The notes under the pieces: model-generated
The model's database searches: none
Seen by the model: the letters and a program-made list of their open reading frames with translations, nothing else
What the model was told of the DNA's origin: nothing
Program-made: the position numbers and the translations under genes
Assembly (NCBI GenBank): GCA_002749065.1
Contig: PDTX01000015.1
Span: 16,974 to 80,973 of the forward strand
From: Bacteroidia bacterium
GTDB taxonomy: Bacteria; Bacteroidota; Bacteroidia; Bacteroidales; CAJPTX01
Direction of reading: 5' to 3'
DNA length: 64,000 bases
Part shown: in pieces, positions 9,503 through 20,663 of the stretch
Position numbering within the stretch: position 1 is the stretch's first letter
Layout: each line of letters begins with the position of its first letter

Positions 9503-10270
9503 CTAGCCGATGCGGTGCGAGACCTCCCGGAACAGGAAGCTCCTCCGCTGCCCGTCGCGCAGCTCCAGCTGCAGCTGGCCCGTCGGGAGTATGCCCGCAA
9601 TCCGGGCCTCGATGCGCTCCCCGCTCGCGCCGACGATGAAGGGGTGGTAGCCCTCCCGCCAGAAGAGCCGCTCGAGGTACTCGCCGTGTATCTCATCCTG
9701 CTCGCCGTGGGGCAGCCGGTCGAGCTGCTTGATGATGCGCTCGGCGATGCGCTCGGCCAGCTGCGCCGCGTCCGGCACCGTCGGCACCAGCTCCTGGAGG
9801 CCGACGGCCGGGGGGCAGTAGTGGGCGGGGGACTGCGGGCGCGCGGCGACGTTGAGCCCGAAGCCGATGATGGCGCCCCGGAGCCACTCCCCCTGGAGGG
9901 TCGTGCTGATGAGTATGCCGCAGATCTTCCGCTCGCCCACGAGAATGTCGTTGGCCCACTTCACCTGGCTATGGACCCCGAGCGCGGCCAGGGCCTCCCC
10001 GACGGCCAGCGAGGCGGCCTGGTTGAGCACGAAGGCATGCTCCGCGGCCACGGCCGGGCTGCCCTTCGGCCCGAGGGGGAGGTCCACCAGCAGGGAGGCC
10101 GTGACATCGCCCGGCCGCGCATCCCAGGTGTTGCCCCGCTGGCCCAGGCCGTGGTGCTGCTCCCGGGCGATGATGAGCGCTGGGCGCGGTAGGCTGGCGG
10201 CGTACTCCGCGGCGTAGGTGTTGGTCGAGCCGGTGCTCTCGAGCACTATCGTACATTGTATTCTGGGCAT
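9503..10270 (-). CDS. birA: Biotin--[acetyl-CoA-carboxylase] ligase
   Basis: STNTYAAEYA, GLGQRGNTWDARPGDVTASLLV, VKWANDILVGERKICGILIS. Confidence 0.88.
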   Translation of the reverse strand: MPRIQCTIVLESTGSTNTYAAEYAASLPRPALIIAREQHHGLGQRGNTWDARPGDVTASLLVDLPLGPKGSPAVAAEHAFVLNQAASLAVGEALAALGVHSQVKWANDILVGERKICGILISTTLQGEWLRGAIIGFGLNVAARPQSPAHYCPPAVGLQELVPTVPDAAQLAERIAERIIKQLDRLPHGEQDEIHGEYLERLFWREGYHPFIVGASGERIEARIAGILPTGQLQLELRDGQRRSFLFREVSHRIG

Positions 10271-10469
10271 GGTCTGGCGCTTAGAGTTCCGGGTAAAGGT
10301 AGCAAGAATACTGGTCAATAGCGCAAAAGGTTTACCTTTGCCTCGCGTAGGGGGCCCACTGCGCGCGGCCAGCCCGGCTGGATGTCGCCCGGATTCGGGG
10401 CTACGGGGCGAGGCTGCGGCCCCGCGCGAGCGTTCTTCTGCAATGTAAATCTCTAACACATATATCGCT

Positions 10470-12314
<1,845 letters not shown>

Positions 12315-12325
12315 CCCAGAGAGTC

Positions 12326-13348
12326 ATGTCGAACATCAAGTATACAGTCAAGGATTTCAAGAGCGACCAGGAGGTGCGGTGGTGCCCCGGTTGCGGCGAC
12401 CACGGCATTCTGAACGCAGTGCAACGGGCCCTGCCCCACGTCGCGGAGGAGCGCGGCTACGATAAGGCCCGCTTCGCGGTCATCTCGGGCATCGGCTGCT
12501 CGAGCCGCTTCCCCTACTACATGGACACCTTCGGCTTCCACAGCATCCACGGCCGGGCCGCCGCCATCGCCACCGGGGCCAAGGTGGCCAACCCCAACCT
12601 GAGCATCTGGCAGATATCGGGCGACGGCGACGCGCTCGCCATCGGCGGCAACCACTTCATCCACGCCATACGGCGCAACATCGACATCAACATCATCCTG
12701 TTCAACAACGAGATCTACGGCCTGACCAAGGGGCAGTACAGCCCCACCTCCCGCTGCGGGGCCGTCACCAAGACCAGCCCCTTCGGCACGGTGGAGCAAC
12801 CCTTCAACCCCGGCCAGCTGCTCCTGGGGGCCAACGGCAAGTTCTTCGCCCGCTCGCTCGACGTCGACACCAGCCTCACGGCCGACATCATGGTGGAGGC
12901 CGCGCGCCACGACGGCACCTCGGTCGTGGAGGTCCTGCAGAACTGCGTCATATTCAACAACGGGATACACAACGACATCACCCACCGCGACCACCGGGCC
13001 GACAGGACCATCGTCCTGCGGCACGGCGAGCCCATGATATTCGGCAAGGATAGGGACAAGGGCCTGGTGCTCGACGGCTTCAAGCTCCGCGCCGTGGACA
13101 TCGGCAAGGGCGGATGGGACGAGAAGGACATCCTCATCCACGACGCGGAGGAGGAGAACCCCGGCCTGCACATGCTGCTGGTGAGCATGGCCTACCCCGA
13201 GCTACCCGTCGCCCTGGGGGTCATCCGCAACGTGCCCTTCCCGACCTACGACGACCTGGTGCGCGACCAGGTGATTGACGTGGCCGACCACGGCACCATC
13301 CACAACATGGAGCAGCTGCTCCACAGCGGCGACACCTGGGAGATATAG
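12326..13348 (+). CDS. korB: 2-oxoacid:ferredoxin oxidoreductase subunit beta (TPP-binding)
   Basis: VRWCPGCGDHGILNAVQRAL...GDGDALAIGGNHFIHAIRRNIDINIILFNNEIYGLTKGQ; 11 nt after korA. Confidence 0.93.
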   Translation: MSNIKYTVKDFKSDQEVRWCPGCGDHGILNAVQRALPHVAEERGYDKARFAVISGIGCSSRFPYYMDTFGFHSIHGRAAAIATGAKVANPNLSIWQISGDGDALAIGGNHFIHAIRRNIDINIILFNNEIYGLTKGQYSPTSRCGAVTKTSPFGTVEQPFNPGQLLLGANGKFFARSLDVDTSLTADIMVEAARHDGTSVVEVLQNCVIFNNGIHNDITHRDHRADRTIVLRHGEPMIFGKDRDKGLVLDGFKLRAVDIGKGGWDEKDILIHDAEEENPGLHMLLVSMAYPELPVALGVIRNVPFPTYDDLVRDQVIDVADHGTIHNMEQLLHSGDTWEI

Positions 13349-13385
13349 CCTCCCCGGCCGCATCGGAGGCCAACAGGAGAACAAA

Positions 13386-13412
13386 AGAGGCCGGGCGCAC
13401 TGCCCGGCCTCT
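13386..13412. terminator. Hairpin terminator between convergent genes
   Basis: Perfect 11-bp inverted repeat AGAGGCCGGGC-GCACT-GCCCGGCCTCT. Confidence 0.7.
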
Positions 13413-13446
13413 GCCGTTTGCGGGTATACCGGGGCGATGCCCCACC

Positions 13447-14355
13447 CTACTTGATGACAATCACCAGGAAGTGCGTCGCCCGCCAGAACTGCTCCTTGTC
13501 CTTAATCTGCAGGCCGATCGACACGCCGTTGGCGTTGGTGGCGATGGCGTAGCTCTCGGCCGGGTGGGGGGTGACCACGTCCACCCCGTTCTTCTTGTCC
13601 ACGAAGGGGATGAAGTCCGTCTCCGCGATGCTGATGCTGGTGAAGTAGCCGGGGTTGAAGTCGTCCTTGAGCGCGCTGTTGCGCCCTATGCCCAGGAAGC
13701 CCCCCTTGCGCTCTATGATGCCGTTCTCCTGCAGCTCCTTCTTGGTGCCGTGGGCGTACCACGCCTGGTCCATCTGCCGGCGCTGCTCGTAGACCTCGTT
13801 GGCCAGCTGGAGGTTGGCCAGGCCGGCCGAGTCGAGCGCCTGGCTGAGCGAGTCGATGTTGAGGCGCAGCACCTCCACGTGGGTGCGCAGCATGCTGATG
13901 GTCGAGTCGCGCTGGAGGAGCTGGCCGCGCATGTCGTCGAGCATGAGCTGCAGGTGCGAGACCTTGATGCTGGAGCTCTGGAGCATCTTCCCCAGGCGGT
14001 CGATGGTGTTCATGTTGGAGGTCATGAGCTGGCTGATCTCCTCCATGTTCTGGGCCACGCGCTCGCGCTTGGTCTCCTCTAGGTCGCCGCTCCAGATGTA
14101 GCCCATGTCGGCGTTGACCAGCCGCTCCTTCTCCGACACCAGCTCGAGCTTCTTCTCTATCTCCGCGAGGGAGGTGAAGAACTCGTTGAGGGTGGCCTCC
14201 TTGAGGCTGTCGGTGCGCCGCAGGGAGTCCACCTGGCCCTCCAGCTCCCGTACCTGCGGGTCGGAGGTCTGGCCCCCGCCGCAGGCGTACGCCAATCCGA
14301 GGCCCACCAGGAGTAGGCCCAGCAATAGCTTACTGCTTCTCTTCATTCCGCTCAT
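13447..14355 (-). CDS. Coiled-coil lipoprotein (Cbp1-like), hypothetical
   Basis: Lipoprotein-type N-terminus (LLLGLLLVGLGLAYACGGG) followed by a long heptad-rich region. Confidence 0.6.
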   Translation of the reverse strand: MSGMKRSSKLLLGLLLVGLGLAYACGGGQTSDPQVRELEGQVDSLRRTDSLKEATLNEFFTSLAEIEKKLELVSEKERLVNADMGYIWSGDLEETKRERVAQNMEEISQLMTSNMNTIDRLGKMLQSSSIKVSHLQLMLDDMRGQLLQRDSTISMLRTHVEVLRLNIDSLSQALDSAGLANLQLANEVYEQRRQMDQAWYAHGTKKELQENGIIERKGGFLGIGRNSALKDDFNPGYFTSISIAETDFIPFVDKKNGVDVVTPHPAESYAIATNANGVSIGLQIKDKEQFWRATHFLVIVIK

Positions 14356-14404
14356 GTTCGTGTGTTAGTATTCCTTGTGTCCTCTCGCTGCTCCGTCCGC
14401 GGGG

Positions 14405-16213
14405 CTAGTTCCACCCCCTATTGATAACGTAGCGCTCTATGTGCTTGTTCTTGATCGTGTCGGTGAGGTACTGCTGCACCATCAGGCCGGCCAGGGGGGC
14501 GGCCCACGTCCTGCCGAAGCCCTCGTTCTCCAGGTAGACGGCGATGGCGATTTTGGGCCTGTCGCGGGGCGCGAAGGCGATGAAGATGGAGTGGTCCTCG
14601 CCGTGCGGGTTCTGGGAGGTGCCGGTCTTGCCGCAGATGTCGAGGCCGGGGGTGGCGGCCAGGCGGGCCGTGGCCCCCTTGCCCACGCTGTTGACGGCCT
14701 CCCACATGCCCTTGACGACGGGGTCGAAGTGCTTCCGGTCGACGGCCACGACGCGCCGGGTGGTGTAGGCGGTGTCGGTCTTCCCCTTGAGGCTGCGCAC
14801 GATGTGGGGCGTGTAGTAGTGGCCCCGGTTGGCGATGGTGGCGGCCAGGTTGGCCATCTGCAGGGGGGTGGTGCCCATCTCGCCCTGGCCTATGGCCAGC
14901 GATATCACCGTCAGGGAGCTCCAGCCGCCCTTGCGGAAGTAGCGGTTGTAGAAGGACACCGTCGGGACGATGCCCTTGAGCTCGCCGGGGAGGTCTATGC
15001 CCAGCCTGTCGCCCAGGCCGAAGCTGCGGACGCGCCGCTCCCAGGCCCTGAAGCCGCCCTCGATGCTGTCGTAGCGGCGGTTGTCGAGGATGGCGCGGAA
15101 GGTGTGGCAGAAGTAGGAGTTGCACGAGGTGCAGACCGCGTCGGAGAGGCTATGCACGGGGGGGTGGATATGGCAGCCCACGCCGCGCCCCACGTTGTAG
15201 CGCCCGTAGCACGCGTAGCCCGTGTGGGGGGTGATGACCCCCTCCTGGAGGCCGATCAGGCCGTTGACCAGCTTGAAGGTGGAGCCCGGCGGGTAGAGGG
15301 CCATGATGGTGCGGTTGAACAGGGGCTTGCTCCCCATGGTGTCGAGGCCGCGGTAGTTCTGCGAGCGCACCCGGCCCACCAGCAGGTTGGGGTCGTAGGC
15401 CGGGGCGGAGACCATGGCCAGGATCTCGCCGGTCGCGGGCTCGATGGCCACCACGCCGCCCCGCCGCCCGGCCATGAGCTTCTCGCCGTAGGCCTGCAGC
15501 TTGCTGTCGAGCGAGAGGTGGAGGTCGGTGCCGACGATGGCCGCGGTGTCGTACTTCCCCTCCGCGTAGCTGCCCTTGATGCGGTTGCGCACGTCCACCA
15601 TGAAGTTCTTCACGCCGTTGCGCCCGCGCAGCTCCTTCTCGTAGCTCTTCTCCAGGCCCGATATGCCGATGTAGTCGCCCGAGCGGTAGTAGGGGTTCTC
15701 GTACACCTGCCGCTCGCTCACCTCGCCCACGTAGCCCAGCAGGTGCGCGGCGATGGGCTGGGGGTACGACCGCAGCGTACGGGGCTGGGCGTAGAAGCCC
15801 GGGAACTCGTGGAGGTGCTCCTCGAAGCGGCCGAAGACCCGCTGGGAGAGCTGCTTGGCGAAGAGGCTCTCCTTGTAGTAGGAGTAGGCCTTGGCGCTGG
15901 CCAGGCCCACGCGCACGTCGTCGGGCGTTATCTCCAGCAGACGGCAGAGGCGCAGGGTGTCGAAGGGCTTCACCCGGGAGGGGACCACCATCAGGTCGTA
16001 GACGGCCTCGTTGTACACCAGGATCTCGCCCCGGCGGTCGTAGATGATGCCCCGCGCCGGGTACTGGACGATGCGGCGCAGCACGTTGCTGTCGGCCGAC
16101 ACCTGGTAGGAGGTATTGACCACCTGGATGTAGAAGAGCTTGGCCAGCATCACCACCGCCACCGCGATGAAGATGCCGCTGATGCTGAGCCTACGGTTGA
16201 GCTGGAAGGGCAC
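14405..16213 (-). CDS. mrdA: Penicillin-binding protein 2
   Basis: YPARGIIYDRRGEILVYNE, ALYPPGSTFKLVNGLIGLQEG, GKTGTSQNPHGEDHSIFIAFAP; GTG start at 16213 inferred (5 nt after the mreD stop). Confidence 0.92.
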   Translation of the reverse strand: MPFQLNRRLSISGIFIAVAVVMLAKLFYIQVVNTSYQVSADSNVLRRIVQYPARGIIYDRRGEILVYNEAVYDLMVVPSRVKPFDTLRLCRLLEITPDDVRVGLASAKAYSYYKESLFAKQLSQRVFGRFEEHLHEFPGFYAQPRTLRSYPQPIAAHLLGYVGEVSERQVYENPYYRSGDYIGISGLEKSYEKELRGRNGVKNFMVDVRNRIKGSYAEGKYDTAAIVGTDLHLSLDSKLQAYGEKLMAGRRGGVVAIEPATGEILAMVSAPAYDPNLLVGRVRSQNYRGLDTMGSKPLFNRTIMALYPPGSTFKLVNGLIGLQEGVITPHTGYACYGRYNVGRGVGCHIHPPVHSLSDAVCTSCNSYFCHTFRAILDNRRYDSIEGGFRAWERRVRSFGLGDRLGIDLPGELKGIVPTVSFYNRYFRKGGWSSLTVISLAIGQGEMGTTPLQMANLAATIANRGHYYTPHIVRSLKGKTDTAYTTRRVVAVDRKHFDPVVKGMWEAVNSVGKGATARLAATPGLDICGKTGTSQNPHGEDHSIFIAFAPRDRPKIAIAVYLENEGFGRTWAAPLAGLMVQQYLTDTIKNKHIERYVINRGWN

Positions 16214-16218
16214 GGGTG

Positions 16219-16737
16219 CTAGTTTGAGTCTGTGGGCGCGGCGAAGATGAAGGTCTCGGCCAGCAGGATGATGAAGGTGCTCAGGAGGGTGGAGCCGCCG
16301 ATTTTGAGCAGCAGCAGGGTCAGGTGCCCCCAGCTCGGGTCGCTCAGTACCAGCAGGAGGGCGTGGTGGGCCAGGGTCAGGAGCAGGGTGAACTCCAGGG
16401 TCCACACCAGGCCCATCTGGCGGAGGGAGGGGACGGTGGCGTTCTCCCGTTCGCGCCCGCCCAGCACCCGTAGGGCCAGGGGCTGGAGGTAGGCCAGCAG
16501 GGTGGTGGCCGCGGCGTGCAGCCCCAGGGTGGAGGAGGAGATGTCGACCAGTAGGCCCAGGGCGAAGCCCAGCACCACGGCCAGCACGCGGCTGGTGCCC
16601 CGCGGCAGCAGGAGGATGAAGATGAGGTAGGGGTAGGGGGCGACCACCCCCATCACCTCGATGTTGTCGAAGAGCAGCACCTGCAGCAGCACCGATGCCC
16701 CGAAGAGGGCCGCGAAGGAGCCCAGCCTACCTCTCAT
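16219..16737 (-). CDS. mreD: Rod shape-determining protein MreD
   Basis: 172 aa hydrophobic protein in mreB-mreC-x-mrdA context. Confidence 0.8.
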   Translation of the reverse strand: MRGRLGSFAALFGASVLLQVLLFDNIEVMGVVAPYPYLIFILLLPRGTSRVLAVVLGFALGLLVDISSSTLGLHAAATTLLAYLQPLALRVLGGRERENATVPSLRQMGLVWTLEFTLLLTLAHHALLLVLSDPSWGHLTLLLLKIGGSTLLSTFIILLAETFIFAAPTDSN

Positions 16738-17560
16738 CCTCGCTCACCATTTGCGTGGCGATGCTGTCGAGCTCCTCGCGGTGGGTGTTGGCCACGATGC
16801 TGACCAGGTGGAGGCGCTTGAAGTCCGCCTTGAGCCGTACGCGCAGGGTCAGGAAGTCCGCGCCGCGCACCTCCACCCCCTCCACCAGGCCGATGAGCAG
16901 CCCCTTCGGGAAGATGTTCGAGAAGCCGCTGGTGACCACCGTATCGCCCGGGGTCACGGGCACGTGGTGCGGTATCTCCGTGAGCAGCACCCGCTGGTAC
17001 GACTCGCCGTCCCACTTGAGCGTGCCCACGTAGCCCGACCGCTGCAGCTTGGCCGATATGCGGAGGTCCCGGTTGAGCACCGATATCACCGCGGCGTAGT
17101 GCCCGGTGGAGGCCACCACCACCCCGGCCACGCCCCCGTACGAGAGCACGCCCATGCCCTCGCGCACCCCGGCCTCCCGCCCCTGGTCCACCGTGAAGAA
17201 GTTGTGCGCCCGGGCCACGCTGTTGTTGACCACCTCGCCCGCGATGAAGCGGAAGTGCCCCTCCCCGGCCGAGTCAGCCTCCCACTCGCGCTCCCCCCGG
17301 GCGTACTCCATGGCCGCCAGGCGGTTGCGCAGCTCCAGGTTCTCCGCGGCCAGCCGGTCGCTGCGCTCGTTGAGGTCCAGGTAGGCCCTGAAGCTGTAGA
17401 CGAGCTTCTCGACCGAGGCCTCGGCGCTCCGCGACAGCAGGCCCACCCCGGCCTTCACCCGGTAGTCATAGCTGAAGTGCATCACCAGCGCGCAGACCTC
17501 GAGCAGCAGGAAGACCAGGAATGCCTGATGGCGCTTCAGGAGCGCGAGGAGCGTATTCAC
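16727..17560 (-). CDS. mreC: Rod shape-determining protein MreC
   Basis: TM segment plus GEVVNNSVARAHNFFTVDQGREAGVREGMGVLSYGGVAGVVVASTGHYAAVISVLN; mreCD overlap of 11 nt. Confidence 0.9.
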   Translation of the reverse strand: MNTLLALLKRHQAFLVFLLLEVCALVMHFSYDYRVKAGVGLLSRSAEASVEKLVYSFRAYLDLNERSDRLAAENLELRNRLAAMEYARGEREWEADSAGEGHFRFIAGEVVNNSVARAHNFFTVDQGREAGVREGMGVLSYGGVAGVVVASTGHYAAVISVLNRDLRISAKLQRSGYVGTLKWDGESYQRVLLTEIPHHVPVTPGDTVVTSGFSNIFPKGLLIGLVEGVEVRGADFLTLRVRLKADFKRLHLVSIVANTHREELDSIATQMVSEDER

Positions 17561-17565
17561 GCCTA

Positions 17566-18588
17566 CTAGCGCATGAGGAACTTGCAGCTCTCGACATTCT
17601 TCAGCGCGATGCCCGTCCCCCTGGCCACAGCGCGCAGGGGGTCCTCAGCCACAACGAAGGGTATCTTAATCTTGTCGGAGAAGCGCTTGTCCAGGCCGCG
17701 CAGCAGGGCGCCCCCGCCGGCCAGGTAGATGCCCGAGCGCACGATGTCGGCGTAGAGCTCCGGGGGGGTCTGCTCCAGCACGTTCAGGATGGCCATCTCG
17801 ATTTTGCTGATGGACTTGTCGAGGCAGTGGGCGATCTCCTGGTAGTTCACCGGCACCTCCACCGGCAGGGCGGTCATCAGGTGCGGCCCGTGCACCAGGT
17901 AGTCCTCCGGCGGGTCCTCCAGCGAGGGCAGGGCCGCCCCCACGGCGATCTTGATGTCCTCGGCCGTCCGCTCGCCGATCTTGATGTTGTGCTGGCGGCG
18001 CATGTAGGCCTGGATGTCCGCCGTGAAGCCATCGCCGGCGATCCGCTCCGAGCGGTTGCACACGATGCCCCCCAGGGCGATCACCGCGATCTCGGCCGTC
18101 CCCCCTCCTATGTCCACCACCATGCTCCCCCGGGGCGCCTCGACGTCTATCCCGATGCCCAGGGCCGCGGCCATCGGCTCGTATATCATGTACACATCCC
18201 GCCCGTCGGCCTGCTCCGCGCTGTCGCGCACGGCCCGTATCTCCACCTCCGTGCTCCCGGAGGGGATGCACACCACGATGCGCAGCGCCGGGGAGAACAT
18301 CCGCTTGCGCTTGTTGATGAGCTTGATCATGCCGCGTATCATCTGCTCCGCGGCGTCGAAGTCCGCGATGACACCATCCCTTAGCGGCCGCACCGTGTTG
18401 ATATGCTCATGGGTCTTGCCCTGCATCTGCCGCGCCTCGTTCCCTATGGCGATGAGCTTGCCCGTGGAGCGGTCCATCGCCACGATCGACGGCTCGTCAA
18501 CGACAATCTTATCATTGTATATGATGATCGTGTTGGCCGTGCCGAGGTCTATGGCGATTTCCTGTGTGAAGAAGTTGAATAAACCCAT
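17566..18588 (-). CDS. mreB: Rod shape-determining protein MreB
   Basis: IAIDLGTANTIIIYNDKIVVDEPSIVA...MVVDIGGGTAEIAVIALGGIV...YLAGGGALLRGL. Confidence 0.97.
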   Translation of the reverse strand: MGLFNFFTQEIAIDLGTANTIIIYNDKIVVDEPSIVAMDRSTGKLIAIGNEARQMQGKTHEHINTVRPLRDGVIADFDAAEQMIRGMIKLINKRKRMFSPALRIVVCIPSGSTEVEIRAVRDSAEQADGRDVYMIYEPMAAALGIGIDVEAPRGSMVVDIGGGTAEIAVIALGGIVCNRSERIAGDGFTADIQAYMRRQHNIKIGERTAEDIKIAVGAALPSLEDPPEDYLVHGPHLMTALPVEVPVNYQEIAHCLDKSISKIEMAILNVLEQTPPELYADIVRSGIYLAGGGALLRGLDKRFSDKIKIPFVVAEDPLRAVARGTGIALKNVESCKFLMR

Positions 18589-18605
18589 ATGAGGAATGGT
18601 ATACT

Positions 18606-20159
18606 TTAGTGTTTAAAGTGTCGAATGCCGGTGAGCAGCATGGCCAGGCCGCGCGCGTCGGCCAGGGCGATGCTCTCCTGGTCGCGGATGGAGCCCCCGG
18701 GCTGCACCACGGCGGTCACGCCCGCCTCGGCGGCCAGCTCGAGCGAGTCGGCGAAGGGGAAGAAGGCGTCGGAGGCCAGCACGGCCCCCTGCAGCGAGTG
18801 CCCGAAGGCGCGGGCCTTCTCGATGGCGTGCCGCGTTGCGTCCACCCGGCTGGTCTCGCCCGCGCCCACGCCGATGAGCTGCCCGCCGCGCGCTATGGCT
18901 ATCGCGTTGCTCTTGCAGTGCTTCACGATGCGGTTGGCGAAGGCCATGTCGGCCAGCTCGGCCGGGCTTGGCTGGCGGACGCTGGCCACCGTCCTCGCCC
19001 CGAGGATGTCCTCATCCCGGTCGGCATCCTGATGCAGCACGCCGTTGAGCGCGGTGCGGGTCCTTGAGGTCTGCATCCGGCCCGGGCCCCGCTCCAGCAG
19101 CACGCGGTTCTTCTTGCGCCGCAGGATGTTCAGCGCCTCGGGCAAGAAGCCCTGGGCCAGGCACACCTCGAAGAAGATGGCATCCATCTCGCGGGCCGTC
19201 TCCCCGTCCACCACGGCGTTGGTGAGTATCACCCCGCCGAAGGCCGACTGCGGGTCGCCCGCCAGCGCGCGCCGCCACGCCTCCGCAAGGGTCGCGTCGC
19301 AGGCCAGGCCGCAGGGCGTGCCATGCTTGAGCACGGCCACCGTCTGCGCCTCGAACTCGTCGAGCAGACCCAGGCCCGCATCCAGGTCCAAGAGGTTGTT
19401 GTAGGAGAGCTCCTTGCCGTGCAGCTGGCGGAACATCGCGTCCCGGTCGCCCAGGAAGTAGCCCTTCTGGTGGGGGTTCTCGCCGTAGCGAAGCGGGTGG
19501 ATGGGCGCATCGGGGGCCAGGCCGGCGGCCAGGCGCACGCCCGGCTCCGGGGTCTGGTCGGCCAGCGGGTCGCTCACCGTGAAGTGCCGGGCGATGGCCA
19601 TGTCGTAGGCCGCGGTGCGCGCGAAGGCCTGGGCGGCGAAATGGTGGCGCTGCGCGAGGGTCGTCTCCCCCCTCTGCTCACGGAGGATGCGCTCCAGCTC
19701 CGGGTACTGCGCCCGGCTCGAGACCACCAGCGTATCGCGGTAGTTCTTGGCCGCCGCCCGCAGCAGCGACACCCCGCCGATGTCCACCTTCTCGACCAGC
19801 TCCTCCTGGCCCGCGCCTTGGGCCAGCGCCTGCTCGAAGGGGTAGAGGTCCACCACCACGAGGTCTATCGGGCCTATCCCGTGCCGGGCCAGGTCGTCGA
19901 GGTCTGGCTGATGCCCCCGGCGGTGGAGTATCCCCCCGAAGACGGCCGGATGCAGGGTCTTCACGCGCCCGCCGAGGATGCTCGGGTAGCCGGTCAGGTC
20001 CTCCACCCGCCTGGCCTGCACGCCCCGCGACAGCAGGTAGTCGTACGTCCCCCCCGTGGAGAGCAAATCTACTCGCTGCTCGACCAGCGCGGCCACCGCC
20101 CCATCGAGCCCTCCCTTATCATACACCGAAAGCAAGGCCGTTGCGATCCGACTACCCAT
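18606..20159 (-). CDS. purH: Bifunctional AICAR formyltransferase / IMP cyclohydrolase
   Basis: ALLSVYDKGGL...LLSTGGTYDYL...GGRVKTLHPAVFGGIL...PLRYGENPHQKG...SDAFFPFADSLELAAEAGVTAVVQPGGSIRDQE. Confidence 0.95.
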   Translation of the reverse strand: MGSRIATALLSVYDKGGLDGAVAALVEQRVDLLSTGGTYDYLLSRGVQARRVEDLTGYPSILGGRVKTLHPAVFGGILHRRGHQPDLDDLARHGIGPIDLVVVDLYPFEQALAQGAGQEELVEKVDIGGVSLLRAAAKNYRDTLVVSSRAQYPELERILREQRGETTLAQRHHFAAQAFARTAAYDMAIARHFTVSDPLADQTPEPGVRLAAGLAPDAPIHPLRYGENPHQKGYFLGDRDAMFRQLHGKELSYNNLLDLDAGLGLLDEFEAQTVAVLKHGTPCGLACDATLAEAWRRALAGDPQSAFGGVILTNAVVDGETAREMDAIFFEVCLAQGFLPEALNILRRKKNRVLLERGPGRMQTSRTRTALNGVLHQDADRDEDILGARTVASVRQPSPAELADMAFANRIVKHCKSNAIAIARGGQLIGVGAGETSRVDATRHAIEKARAFGHSLQGAVLASDAFFPFADSLELAAEAGVTAVVQPGGSIRDQESIALADARGLAMLLTGIRHFKH

Positions 20160-20240
20160 ATGCACCTGTAAAAACCCTCCGATTTGCGGGACTGGCCCAA
20201 CGCCGGGCGAACAATCCGTGGGGAAACTCCGTAAACGCCA

Positions 20241-20272
20241 CAAAATTCATACATTTCACGGATATAACCAAA
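20241..20272 (-). promoter_or_regulatory. Candidate purH promoter (TTTG-N20-GAATTTTG on minus strand)
   Basis: Minus-strand TTTG (20269-20272) and GAATTTTG (20241-20248) separated by 20 nt. Confidence 0.4.
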
Positions 20273-20554
20273 CCCCTCCGGGCCTTTGGCCGGGAATTGC
20301 AAGCGGGGTGCGGGCTTCTCCGTGCCCCATTCACCCGGCTGGCGACAGGGCGTTCGGCACGGCGCGACGCGGGGCTTTGCCCCTGCCAATCGCGGGCGAA
20401 CCGGGGGGAGCTTGGGGGGCAGACAGGATTGGTGCGAAGCTAAGGCCCAATGCACGAAGACGCTACGGCCATACGGCTGGGAGGCCGATGACGAGCAAAG
20501 GCCCATGATTTGGCCCCCGATTCAAATCTCGATTAGAAAATACCCCCCTCGCCC

Positions 20555-20584
20555 TTGCGCAGTAGAAAAAGAGCATTACCTTTG
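20555..20584 (+). promoter_or_regulatory. Bacteroidota-type promoter (TTG-N19-TACCTTTG) for tRNA-Gln
   Basis: TTG 20555-20557, TACCTTTG 20577-20584, tRNA begins 9 nt downstream. Confidence 0.7.
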
Positions 20585-20593
20585 CACCGCATT

Positions 20594-20663
20594 TGACCCA
20601 TGGTGTAACGGTAGCACAGCAGATTTTGGTTCTGTTAGCCAAGGTTCGAATCCTTGTGGGTGT
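20594..20663 (+). tRNA. tRNA-Gln (anticodon TTG) with disrupted 3' acceptor end
   Basis: D arm GTG/CAC, anticodon stem GCAGA/TCTGT with loop TTTTGGT (anticodon TTG), T arm CAAGG-TTCGAAT-CCTTG; acceptor TGACCCA pairs with TGGGT for 5 bp, then GT replaces the expected CA. Confidence 0.75.

Noticed and set aside
14375-16222. 615-aa plus-strand ORF opposite mrdA
   Set aside because: Antisense shadow of PBP2, no recognisable domain.
20056-20508. Short ORFs in the purH-tRNA spacer (e.g. 20152..20334 and 20069..20506, minus)
   Set aside because: Overlap promoters, Pro/Arg-rich composition and no start/RBS context; treated as non-coding.
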